Below, one piece after another: positions 40,539-48,188 of a stretch of DNA of 64,000 nt. Source of the DNA: Jiangella alba (GTDB lineage Bacteria; Actinomycetota; Actinomycetes; Jiangellales; Jiangellaceae); contig NZ_FNUC01000001.1 in assembly GCF_900106035.1 (NCBI RefSeq), positions 215,548 to 279,547 of the forward strand, written 5' to 3'. Made by a program: the position numbers and the translations under genes. How positions within the stretch are numbered: position 1 is the first letter of the stretch; the number at the start of each line of letters is the position of its first letter. The notes under the pieces are model-generated. The model ran no database searches and was not told the DNA's origin. It saw only the letters and a program-made list of their open reading frames with translations.

Positions 40539-43070
40539 ATGCCCCGCACCATCCCCCATGCCGAGGGACGGCACGTCGCGATGCCGCTCGGCGGCATCGG
40601 CACCGGCACGGTGGCGCTCGGCGCCGACGGCGGGCTGCGGCAGTGGCAGCTGCACCACACCGGCAACCACCGCGGCGACCTGCCCGGCTCGTTCCTGGCA
40701 CTGCGGGCCACCCAGTGGGAGCCGCCGCTGGACGAGCTGCGCGTGCTGCAGGCGCGGCCGGTTCCGGGCCCGCACGCGCCGACGCCGCTGGTCACCGACG
40801 ACGCCGTCCCGGGCTGGCAGGCCGAGCTGGCGACCACGCACGGCTTCGAGACGGCCGAGTTCAGCGCGACGTACCCGTCGGCGCGGGTCACGCTGGCCGA
40901 CGCCGCCGTCCCGCTGGACGTCACGCTCGAGGCGCTCAACCCGCTGGTGCCGATGGACGAGGACGCGTCGTCGCTGCCGGTCGTCATGCTGTCCGTCACG
41001 CTGCGCAACACCGGTGCGTACCCCGTGCACGGGCAGCTCGGCGCCGCGCTGCAGAACGCCGTGGGCCACGACGGGGTGTCGCCGATCGACGGCGTGCAGG
41101 GCGCGGGGTACGGCGGCAACACCAACCGCGTCACCCGCGGCGGCGGCTGGACCCACGTCGTCATGGAGAACCACACGCTGGCCGCCGAGCACCCCGGCGC
41201 CGGGCAGCTGGTACTCGCCGTCGACGACCCGGACGCGGCGGTGCTCGCGCAGTGGCGGCGGCCGGAGGAGTTCCTGGCCTTCCTGCGCCGCCGCGGCCTC
41301 AGCCGGGCCGGTGCGCTCAGCGGTGAGCCCGGCGCCAGCCTGCCCGGCGCGACCTGGAACGGCGGCATCGCGGCGCCGTTCCACCTGGAGCCCGGCGAGA
41401 GCACGCGGCTGCGCGTCCTGATCGCCTGGCACTTCCCGAACCGGTACGTCGACTTCACGCAGTTCGGCCCGCAGCGCCCGGAGTGGGGCCCGACCCGGTT
41501 CTGGCTCGGCAACCACTACGCGCTGGCCCACGCCGACGCCGCCGACGTCGCCCGCACGGTGGAGTCGCGGTGGGACGAGCTGGTCGAGCGGACGTCCGCC
41601 TGGACCGGCCTGCTGGCCGCGAGCGCGCTGCCGGCCGACGCCGTCGAGCACCTGGCGGCGCAGGCGGCGTTCCTGCGCAGCCCGTCGTGCTTCCGCGCCG
41701 CCGACGGCCGGTTCTTCGGCTTCGAGGGGGTGAACGGCGCCTCCACCCTCGGCCACGCCGGCGACACCGGTGGGTCGTGCCCGCTGAACTGCACCCACGT
41801 GTGGACGTACGCGCAGGCCGTCGCGGCGCTGTTCCCCGGCCTGGAGCGGTCGATGCGCGAGACCGAGTTCGACGTCATGCAGGCTCCGGACGGGGCGATC
41901 CCGCACCGCGTCATCGTCCCCGCCTACCTGCCGCAGCTGTGGGACGTGCCGATCGGCGGGCCGGACGAGCCGGCGCTGGACGGCATGCTCGGGACCGTCC
42001 TCAAGACCTACCGCGAGGTGCGCGCGACCGGCGACCTGGACTGGCTGCGGCGGTACTGGCCGCGGCTGCGCCGCCTCGTCGAGCACGTCCGCGGCCGCTG
42101 GGACCCGTCCGCCTCGGGCGTGCTGCGCGGCGTCCAGCCCAGCACCCACGACATCGACCTCTGCGGCGTCAACCCGTTCATGGGGTCGCTGTGGCTGGCC
42201 GCGCTGCGGGCGCTGGAGGAGCTGGCGCTGCTGGTCGACGAGCCGGAGTACGCACGCGAGCACCGCGAGCTGTTCGAGCGCGGGTCCGCCGCCTACGACG
42301 AGCTGCTGTGGAACGGCGAGTACTACCAGCAGCTGCTCGAGCCCGGCGACGACCCCACCTTCCAGTGGGCCACCGGCTGCCTCACCGACCAGCTGCTCGG
42401 CCAGTGGTGGGCGCACCAGCTCGACCTCGGGTACGTGCTGCCGCGCGAGCACGTCGTCACCGCGCTGCGCTCGATCGTCCGGCACAACCTGCGGCACGGG
42501 TTCGACGGCTTCGAGCACCCGTACCGCGTCTTCGCCGACGGCGACGACACCGGCGTGCTCATGTGCACGTGGCCGCGCGGCGGACGCCCCGCCGTGCCGA
42601 CCCGCTACTGCGACGAGGTGTGGACCGGGTCGGAGTACCAGCTCGCGGCGGCGTGCCTGGCCGAAGGGCTGGACGACGAGGGCTGGGCGGTGCTGCGCGG
42701 CGTCTGGGCCCGCTACGACGGGCGGCGGCGCAACCCGTACAACGAGATCGAGTGCGGCGACCACTACGTGCGCGCGATGGCCGGCTGGTCGGTGCTGCCC
42801 GCGCTGACCGGCGCCCGTTGGAACGCCGTCGACGCGACCCTGCGGCTGCGGCTGCCGGACGACGGCGCGAGCTGGCCGGTCACGCTGGGCACGGCGTGGG
42901 GCCGGGTGTCGCGGGCCGGTTCGGATGTCGTGCTCGACGTCGTGCACGGCACGGCGGCGGTGCGACGGCTGGAGCTGCTGGCGCCGTCCGGCGAGGTGGT
43001 CGCGGCCGCTGACGCGGGGCCGGACCTCGCGGCGTCGTCGGCGCCGCTGGTCTTGCGGCTGGCCGGCTGA
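40539..43070 (+). CDS. Glycoside hydrolase family 116 (beta-glucosidase/beta-xylosidase, GBA2-like)
   Basis: Large enzyme of 843 residues without a signal peptide. The N-terminal beta-sandwich (about 10-320) has PLGGIGTGTVALGADGG, typical of the GBA2/DUF608 group. The catalytic (alpha/alpha)6 barrel has SCPLNCTHVWTYAQAVA, a conserved ETEFD segment, STHDIDLCGVNPFMGSLW, where the Asp is a likely acid/base, and CLTDQLLGQWWAHQL. ATG 40539 is preferred because GGAAGG lies eight bases upstream; ATG 40518 would add seven residues. GH116 members hydrolyse beta-glucosides, xylosides or N-acetylglucosaminides. Its place after the locus-3 importer suggests cytoplasmic cleavage of the imported glycoside. 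Confidence 0.93.
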   Translation: MPRTIPHAEGRHVAMPLGGIGTGTVALGADGGLRQWQLHHTGNHRGDLPGSFLALRATQWEPPLDELRVLQARPVPGPHAPTPLVTDDAVPGWQAELATTHGFETAEFSATYPSARVTLADAAVPLDVTLEALNPLVPMDEDASSLPVVMLSVTLRNTGAYPVHGQLGAALQNAVGHDGVSPIDGVQGAGYGGNTNRVTRGGGWTHVVMENHTLAAEHPGAGQLVLAVDDPDAAVLAQWRRPEEFLAFLRRRGLSRAGALSGEPGASLPGATWNGGIAAPFHLEPGESTRLRVLIAWHFPNRYVDFTQFGPQRPEWGPTRFWLGNHYALAHADAADVARTVESRWDELVERTSAWTGLLAASALPADAVEHLAAQAAFLRSPSCFRAADGRFFGFEGVNGASTLGHAGDTGGSCPLNCTHVWTYAQAVAALFPGLERSMRETEFDVMQAPDGAIPHRVIVPAYLPQLWDVPIGGPDEPALDGMLGTVLKTYREVRATGDLDWLRRYWPRLRRLVEHVRGRWDPSASGVLRGVQPSTHDIDLCGVNPFMGSLWLAALRALEELALLVDEPEYAREHRELFERGSAAYDELLWNGEYYQQLLEPGDDPTFQWATGCLTDQLLGQWWAHQLDLGYVLPREHVVTALRSIVRHNLRHGFDGFEHPYRVFADGDDTGVLMCTWPRGGRPAVPTRYCDEVWTGSEYQLAAACLAEGLDDEGWAVLRGVWARYDGRRRNPYNEIECGDHYVRAMAGWSVLPALTGARWNAVDATLRLRLPDDGASWPVTLGTAWGRVSRAGSDVVLDVVHGTAAVRRLELLAPSGEVVAAADAGPDLAASSAPLVLRLAG

Positions 43071-43098
43071 GCCGGTCCCGGGCGGGCCCGGGACCGGC
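43071..43098. terminator. Perfect hairpin between convergent genes (GH116 / beta-helix)
   Basis: Two perfectly complementary 12-base arms, GCCGGTCCCGGG and CCCGGGACCGGC, flank a four-base loop. The hairpin begins at the base after the GH116 stop and ends seven bases before the end of the opposing gene. It can terminate transcription from both sides. It has no U-tract, as is common in actinomycetes. Confidence 0.75.
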
Positions 43099-43104
43099 CG
43101 CCCG

Positions 43105-44664
43105 TCAGGCGACGCCCGCCGGGTCGGTCAGCGAGCCGCTGCCCTGGTCGTCGACCGGGCCGGTCGTGTAGCCGCCGCGCAGGTCGTTGCCGGTGTGCCA
43201 GGTGCCGGTGGCGCCCGCGCCGATGGCGATGCCGTACGCCGCGTCGCCGCGCACCACGTTGCCGCGCACCACCACCTCGGCGACCGTGCCGGTGACGCGC
43301 ACGCCCGCCGCCGTCGCGTCGTCGGCCCGGTTCTGCGCCACCAGCGCCGCGTTGCTGGCGTCGGCGACGACGATGGACTCGCCGCCCGTGCGGGCCACCG
43401 CGTTCGACGTCACCACCGCCCGCGGCGCGTCGTGCAGCCGGATGCCGGCGCCCTCGCAGTCCTCGACCACGTTGCCGCTGACGACGCAGCCGTCGGTGCG
43501 GTAGACCGAGATGCCCTCCATCGCGACGCCCTCGACCACGTTGTCCGCGACGGTCAGCCGGTGCGTCCGCGCGTTGTTCAACCGGCCGACGCAGATCGCC
43601 GCGTCCGGCGGCCGGCCGGCCGCCTCCTGCACCCCGGCCAGGCCGCGCAGGGTGTTGCCGGAGACGACGACGTTGCCGCCGGTCTGCACGCCGGCCGGGC
43701 CGATCTGGATGCCGCCACCGCCGCCGACGATCTGGTTGCCCTGCACGACGCCGTCGAGCCAGTCGTAGAGCCGGACCGCCCACTCGGTGCACTGGTCGGC
43801 GTAGTTGCTGACGACCCGCAGGCCGGTGTGCTGGTGGCCGTCCGGGCCGCCGTGCGAGCCGACCAGCCGCGGGTACGACGGGAAGTCCGCCGACGGGCCC
43901 GCGTAGCAGCCGCTGACCTCGACGTCCTTGCAGCCGTAGAAGTCGGGCGCGCCGAACAGGGTGAAGTGGCCCGGGCCGCCGGCGTAGTCCATGTGCACGG
44001 CCTCGGAGTACTGCCGGTTGCCCTGCGGGTCGGAGAACCCCTCGAACCGGCAGTTCACCACCCGGACCGTCTCGACGGCGTTCAGCTCCATCGCGTGCCA
44101 GCCCTGCACGTCGCGCACGCGGACGTCGTACACGCGGATGTTGCGGCCGTGGCTGAACGAGAAGCCGTTGCCGTTGAGCGCCACGTTCGAGGCGTTGACG
44201 TCCCAGACGCCGCCCTGGATGACGATGTCCGACTCGCCGTCGAAGCCGGTCGCGGTCATGTCGCCGAGCACGCCGTTGCCGACGATGCTCGGCCCGTCCG
44301 TCCGGCGGATCACGGTGGTCGCGGTGGCCAGCACGGTGGTGCCGCCGAACACCGTCAGCATGGTCGACACCGGGTACGTGCCCGGCGGGATGTACACCGT
44401 CCGGCCGCGGCCCTCGTCGAGCGCCGCCTGGATCGCCGCGGTGTCGTCGGCGACCCCGTCGCCCACGGCGCCGTGGTCGCGCACGTCGACCACGAGGTCG
44501 CCGCGCTGTACCGGGTCGGACAGCCCGGGTGGCGGCGACGCCGGCGCCGCCGTCGTCCGTCCCCAGGCCGGGGTCGCGGCGGCGAGGCCGGCCGCCGAGA
44601 CCGCGCCCGCGGCGGCGACGCGCAGCAGGTTCCTGCGGGCGGGATGGTGCGGTGGTGTCGTCAC
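43105..44664 (-). CDS. Secreted right-handed beta-helix protein (pectate-lyase_3 type), locus 4
   Basis: Exported protein of 519 residues. A twin-arginine signal (ARRNLLRVAAAGAVSAAGLAA) leads to a Pectate_lyase_3-like start, VRDHGAVGDGVADDTAAIQ, then TVYIPPGTYPVS. The remainder is a long series of ~22-residue coils rich in Asn and Gly (VSGNTLRG, VADNVVEG, VVEDCEGAGI), diagnostic of a parallel beta-helix. Such proteins are polysaccharide lyases, hydrolases or epimerases; the reaction cannot be told. GTG 44664 has AGGAG eight bases upstream. It is the last gene of the Ugp-like operon, 24 bases after the permease, so it may release the substrate outside the cell. Confidence 0.88.
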   Translation of the reverse strand: MTTPPHHPARRNLLRVAAAGAVSAAGLAAATPAWGRTTAAPASPPPGLSDPVQRGDLVVDVRDHGAVGDGVADDTAAIQAALDEGRGRTVYIPPGTYPVSTMLTVFGGTTVLATATTVIRRTDGPSIVGNGVLGDMTATGFDGESDIVIQGGVWDVNASNVALNGNGFSFSHGRNIRVYDVRVRDVQGWHAMELNAVETVRVVNCRFEGFSDPQGNRQYSEAVHMDYAGGPGHFTLFGAPDFYGCKDVEVSGCYAGPSADFPSYPRLVGSHGGPDGHQHTGLRVVSNYADQCTEWAVRLYDWLDGVVQGNQIVGGGGGIQIGPAGVQTGGNVVVSGNTLRGLAGVQEAAGRPPDAAICVGRLNNARTHRLTVADNVVEGVAMEGISVYRTDGCVVSGNVVEDCEGAGIRLHDAPRAVVTSNAVARTGGESIVVADASNAALVAQNRADDATAAGVRVTGTVAEVVVRGNVVRGDAAYGIAIGAGATGTWHTGNDLRGGYTTGPVDDQGSGSLTDPAGVA

Positions 44665-44688
44665 GGAGTGTTCTCCTCTCGGTAGGAG

Positions 44689-45504
44689 CTACTTGCCGGA
44701 ACCCGTGGTGAGGCCACGGATGATGTTGCGCTGGAAGAAGTAGATGAGGATCAGCATCGGGATGATCGCGAGCGTCACGCCGGCCAGGATCAGCCCCGGC
44801 TCGCGCGCCTCCAGCGACCGCAACTGGCTCAGCCCGATCTGCAGCGTCTGCATCTCCGGCGTCCGGGTCACCAGCAGCGGCCAGAAGTACTTGTTGTAGG
44901 TGGCGATGAACGCGTAGATCGCCAGCGCCGCCAGGGCCGGCCGCGACAACGGCGTCAGGATGGAGAACATGAACCGCACGTGCGTGCAGCCGTCCATCCG
45001 GGCCGCCTCGTAGATCTCCCGCGGGAACGCCGCGAAGAACTGCCGCAGCAGGAACGTCCCGAACCCCATCGCGAGGAACGGCAGCGTCAGCGCGGGGAAC
45101 GTGTCCAGCAGCCCCAGGTTCGAGACGGTCAGGTAGTTGGGGATGATCAGCGACTCCCCCGGCACCATGATCGTCAGCAGGAACAGCGCGAACAGCGTCC
45201 GCTTGAACGGGAAGCGCAGGAACACGAACGCGTACGCCGACAGCAGCGACGTCACCAGCACCCCGGCGACGACCACCAGGGCCACGCCGATGCTGTTCGC
45301 GTACTGCCGCACCAGCGGGATCGCGTCCAGTACGTCCACGTAGTTCTGCAGGGTGACGCTGCTGGGGAACAGCGCCGGCGGGAACGTCGTCAGCTCCCGG
45401 TCGGTCATCAGCGACCCGGCCACCGCGTAGTAGAGCGGGAAGACGATGACCGCCGTCAGCGCCGTCAGGCCCGCGTAGGTCAGGGCGCGCCGCAGGCCGC
45501 TCAT
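44689..45504 (-). CDS. ABC permease, UgpE/MalG type, locus 4
   Basis: Membrane subunit of 271 residues with six helices. The EAA loop is IYEAARMDGCTHVRFMFSI. The extracytoplasmic TTFPPALFPSSVTLQNY segment is typical of UgpE/MalG relatives. ATG 45504 overlaps the stop of the other permease; an open frame continues upstream but only crosses that gene. No ATPase is encoded nearby. With the GDPD and inositol monophosphatase neighbours, glycerol-phosphate diesters are the inferred cargo. Confidence 0.94.
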   Translation of the reverse strand: MSGLRRALTYAGLTALTAVIVFPLYYAVAGSLMTDRELTTFPPALFPSSVTLQNYVDVLDAIPLVRQYANSIGVALVVVAGVLVTSLLSAYAFVFLRFPFKRTLFALFLLTIMVPGESLIIPNYLTVSNLGLLDTFPALTLPFLAMGFGTFLLRQFFAAFPREIYEAARMDGCTHVRFMFSILTPLSRPALAALAIYAFIATYNKYFWPLLVTRTPEMQTLQIGLSQLRSLEAREPGLILAGVTLAIIPMLILIYFFQRNIIRGLTTGSGK

Positions 45505-46448
45505 CCGTAGAACACCTTGCGCTGCAGGACGCGGAACTGCGCCCACGTCGCGGCCGTCACCACCAGCAGGAGCACCACGGCCTGCACCGACGCCAGCCCG
45601 TAGTTGCTGCCGCCGTAGGCGAACGCGCTCTGGTAGATGCCGTACACCAGCGTCGTCGTCGAGCCGTTCGGGCCGCCGCCGGTGAGGATGTGGATCTCGC
45701 CGAACGTCTGCAGCGAGTTGATCGTCATGATCACGACCAGGAAGAACATCGTCGGCGTCAGCAGCGGCAGCACGATCTTGCGCACCACCGTCCACCGCCC
45801 CGCGCCGTCGATGCGGGCCGCCTCGTACAGCTCGTCCGGGATGCCCTGCAGGCCGGCCGACGCGACCAGCAGCGTGTAGCCGACGTTGCTCCACACGCAC
45901 ACCACCGCCAGGCTGGGCAGGGCGTACGTGGGGTCGGTCAGCCAGTTCACGCTGTCCAGGCCGACCATCTTCAGGATGCCGTTGAAGACGCCCACCGCCG
46001 GGTTGAAGAACACCGCGAACACCACGGCCGTCGCCGCCGCCGAGAACCCGAACGGCGTCGACATCAACGTCCGGAACACGTTGATGCCGCGGATCCGCGC
46101 CTGCAGCGTCAACGCCAGGAACACCCCGATGACGACGCTCGGCAGCGCCGTCAGCACCACGAAGATGCCCGTCGTCAGCGTGATGCGGCGCAGGTCCGGA
46201 TTGGAGAAGAACTCGGTGTACTGGTCCAGCCCCACGAACTGTGTCGGCAGCCCGAGCAGGTCGTTGGCGTGCACGCTCAGCCAGAACGTGCGGACCAGCG
46301 GGTAGAAGGCGAACACCGCGAAGATCGCCATCGACGGGAGCAGCAGCAGCGCCGCCGTCGTCACCTCGCGCCGGTCGTAGCGGCGGCGCTTCGGCTGCGC
46401 CGCCGCTGCCGGGCCGGCCGTCGTCCCCACCTTCGTCGCGACGCTCAT
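45501..46448 (-). CDS. ABC permease, UgpA/MalF type, locus 4
   Basis: Membrane subunit of 315 residues: a basic N-terminus (KRRRYDRREV) then six helices. The EAA loop is LYEAARIDGAGRWTVVRKI. It starts at ATG 46448, overlapping the inositol monophosphatase stop, and its stop overlaps the UgpE-type permease start. It forms the channel with the following subunit. Having the two cytoplasmic phosphate enzymes between the binding protein and the permeases is unusual and shows that they are integral to the operon. Confidence 0.94.
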   Translation of the reverse strand: MSVATKVGTTAGPAAAAQPKRRRYDRREVTTAALLLLPSMAIFAVFAFYPLVRTFWLSVHANDLLGLPTQFVGLDQYTEFFSNPDLRRITLTTGIFVVLTALPSVVIGVFLALTLQARIRGINVFRTLMSTPFGFSAAATAVVFAVFFNPAVGVFNGILKMVGLDSVNWLTDPTYALPSLAVVCVWSNVGYTLLVASAGLQGIPDELYEAARIDGAGRWTVVRKIVLPLLTPTMFFLVVIMTINSLQTFGEIHILTGGGPNGSTTTLVYGIYQSAFAYGGSNYGLASVQAVVLLLVVTAATWAQFRVLQRKVFYG

Positions 46449-47503
46449 GGCGCCGCCTCCGCCTCGCCCGTGCCGACCCGGCCGCCCGGGACGCCGGCGG
46501 TGGCGCCGTCGTCTGCGGTGGCGCCGTCGTCAGCGGCGGCGTCAGCGGCGCGGGCGCGGGCCTGCTGCCATGCGCGCCGGATCTCGTCGGCCACGTCCGG
46601 GCGGGCCACCCCGAGGCCGCCCATCGGCACGTCGCCCGCGACCCCGTCAGGGTCGAAGACCACGCAGCCGGCCTCGGCCGCGATGAGCGCGCCGGCCAGC
46701 ACGTCCCACGGGTTGTAGTGACCGCCGAGGACCGCGCCCGTCGCCCGGCCCGCGCCGACTGACGCCAGACTCAGGGCGCAGGAGCCGAGGACGCGGGTGG
46801 CGGTGAACCGCTCCTGCAGGTCCGTGATCAGGCCGTACATGCCGGGCCACGGCAGCAGCCCGGACCACTCGGTGAGCAGCAGGCCGCCGCGCAGCCCGAC
46901 CCGATCCCCCTCCCCGCCGGCCGCCACCGCCACGCCGTCGACACGGGCGCCCCGGCCGCGGATCGCGGTGAACGCCTCGTCCCGGTACACGTCGTGCACC
47001 ACGCCGACGGCCACCCCGCCGGCGTCGACCGCGGCGATACTGACCGACACCCCCGGCAGCCCGTGCACGAAGTTCGTCGTGCCGTCGATCGGGTCGATGT
47101 ACCACGTCAGCCCGCCGTCGCCGGCCTGCGCGAGCCCCGCCGCGGCCCCGTCGGCACCGTCCGGCCCCGCACCCGCCGCCTGCTCGCCACCGTCCGGCCC
47201 GGCACCCGCCGCCTGCTCGCCACCGTCCGGCCCGGCACCCGCCGCCTGCTCGCCACCGTCTGGCCCGGCACCTTCCGACCGGCCGGCCTCCTCGCCGATC
47301 ACCACGTCGCCGGGGAAGGCGGCCAGCAGCGCGGCCCGGATGTGCTCCTCGACCTCGCGATCGACCGACGTCACCCAGTCGCCCGGGCCGGCCTTCTCCT
47401 CCGGGTCGCCGGGGCCGGGCCGCCGCGACGTGATGTGCCGCTGGGCCCACCGCGCCGCCTCCTCGGCGACCGCCAGCGCCGCGCCGAGGTCCCGCCCCGT
47501 CAT
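46445..47503 (-). CDS. Inositol monophosphatase-family enzyme with repeat insertion, locus 4
   Basis: Mg2+-dependent phosphatase of 352 residues; the family norm is ~260-280. Metal ligands are in VIGEEAG (E71-E72), DPIDGTTNF (D137, D140) and YNPWDVLAGAL. Residues ~78-118 are an inserted tandem repeat of GAGPDGGEQAA (three full copies plus partials) lying between the first two metal motifs. That distance is about 65 residues instead of about 20. A second low-complexity tail (DDGATADDGATAG) ends the protein. ATG 47503 overlaps the GDPD stop. In this operon it probably dephosphorylates inositol phosphate or a similar polyol phosphate released from an imported diester. Confidence 0.9.
   Translation of the reverse strand: MTGRDLGAALAVAEEAARWAQRHITSRRPGPGDPEEKAGPGDWVTSVDREVEEHIRAALLAAFPGDVVIGEEAGRSEGAGPDGGEQAAGAGPDGGEQAAGAGPDGGEQAAGAGPDGADGAAAGLAQAGDGGLTWYIDPIDGTTNFVHGLPGVSVSIAAVDAGGVAVGVVHDVYRDEAFTAIRGRGARVDGVAVAAGGEGDRVGLRGGLLLTEWSGLLPWPGMYGLITDLQERFTATRVLGSCALSLASVGAGRATGAVLGGHYNPWDVLAGALIAAEAGCVVFDPDGVAGDVPMGGLGVARPDVADEIRRAWQQARARAADAAADDGATADDGATAGVPGGRVGTGEAEAAP
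47157..47275. repeat. 33-base in-frame tandem repeat inside the inositol monophosphatase gene
   Basis: Units begin at 47157, 47190, 47223 and 47256 (the last partial), each 33 bases and nearly identical, with single-base differences in the first and fourth. The period is a multiple of three, so the frame is kept and an 11-residue Gly/Asp/Gln/Ala unit is repeated. Recent slippage or unequal exchange is the likely origin. Confidence 0.95.
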
Positions 47504-48168
47504 CGGCTCGCCGCCGAGGCCGCGGCCGCGCCGATCAGCGGCAGGTCGTTGGTGATGATGCCGGTGATGCCCAGCTCCAGCGCCCGCCGCAACGCGTCGA
47601 CGTCGTCGATGGTGTAGGTCCACCAGGTGGTCAGCCCGGCGGCCCGGTAGGTGTCGAGGCTGGACTCGGCGAGGTCGGCCCAGCGCACGTTCATGATCTC
47701 CGGCCGCAGTTGGGCCAGCAGCTCCGGCGGCGGCGTGCTGGCGCCGGACCACGAGAGCGCCAGCCGCGCGTCGGGCAGTTCCGCCCGTACCTCCTGCAGC
47801 ACGTCGGCCTGGCCGATGAACACGCACCGCGGCAGCGCGCCGGCATCCCGCAGGACGGGCACCGCGCGGGCGACCGTCCCGGCGCCCTTGCAGTCGACGA
47901 TCAGCGTGATGGCGATGTCCGCGGCGACGTCGGCCAGCGCCGGGATCACGTCCGCGACGTCGGCGTGGTCGGTCTCCGCGAGCACGTCCGGCCGCCCCCA
48001 GATGCGCCCGAGGTCGGTGTCGTGCAGCAGGACGGGGACGCCGTCGCGGGTGGTCCGCACGTCGAACTCGACGGCGTCGGCGCCGAGCGTCTGCGCGTGC
48101 CGCAGCGAGTCGAGCGTGTTCTCGGGATGTTCACGGGGCGTGCCGCGGTGGGCGATCAGAGTGAGCAA
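47500..48168 (-). CDS. Glycerophosphodiester phosphodiesterase (UgpQ-like), locus 4
   Basis: Cytoplasmic GDPD of 222 residues that cleaves glycerophosphodiesters. Catalytic motifs are AHRGTPREHPENT (His, Arg, Glu, Asn), VEFDVRTTRDG, LLHD and a later VDCKG. In VDCKG, Asp stands where most family members have Glu, a conservative change at a metal ligand. The C-terminus has YTIDDVDALRRALELG and GIITNDL. There is no signal peptide. The start is TTG 48168, with GAGAGG seven bases upstream; no ATG is available. It lies 20 bases after the binding-protein gene and overlaps the inositol monophosphatase start, matching ugpB-ugpQ linkage in other bacteria. Confidence 0.92.
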   Translation of the reverse strand: MLTLIAHRGTPREHPENTLDSLRHAQTLGADAVEFDVRTTRDGVPVLLHDTDLGRIWGRPDVLAETDHADVADVIPALADVAADIAITLIVDCKGAGTVARAVPVLRDAGALPRCVFIGQADVLQEVRAELPDARLALSWSGASTPPPELLAQLRPEIMNVRWADLAESSLDTYRAAGLTTWWTYTIDDVDALRRALELGITGIITNDLPLIGAAAASAASR

Positions 48169-48188
48169 GGTGCTGCCTCTCGTTGTCG

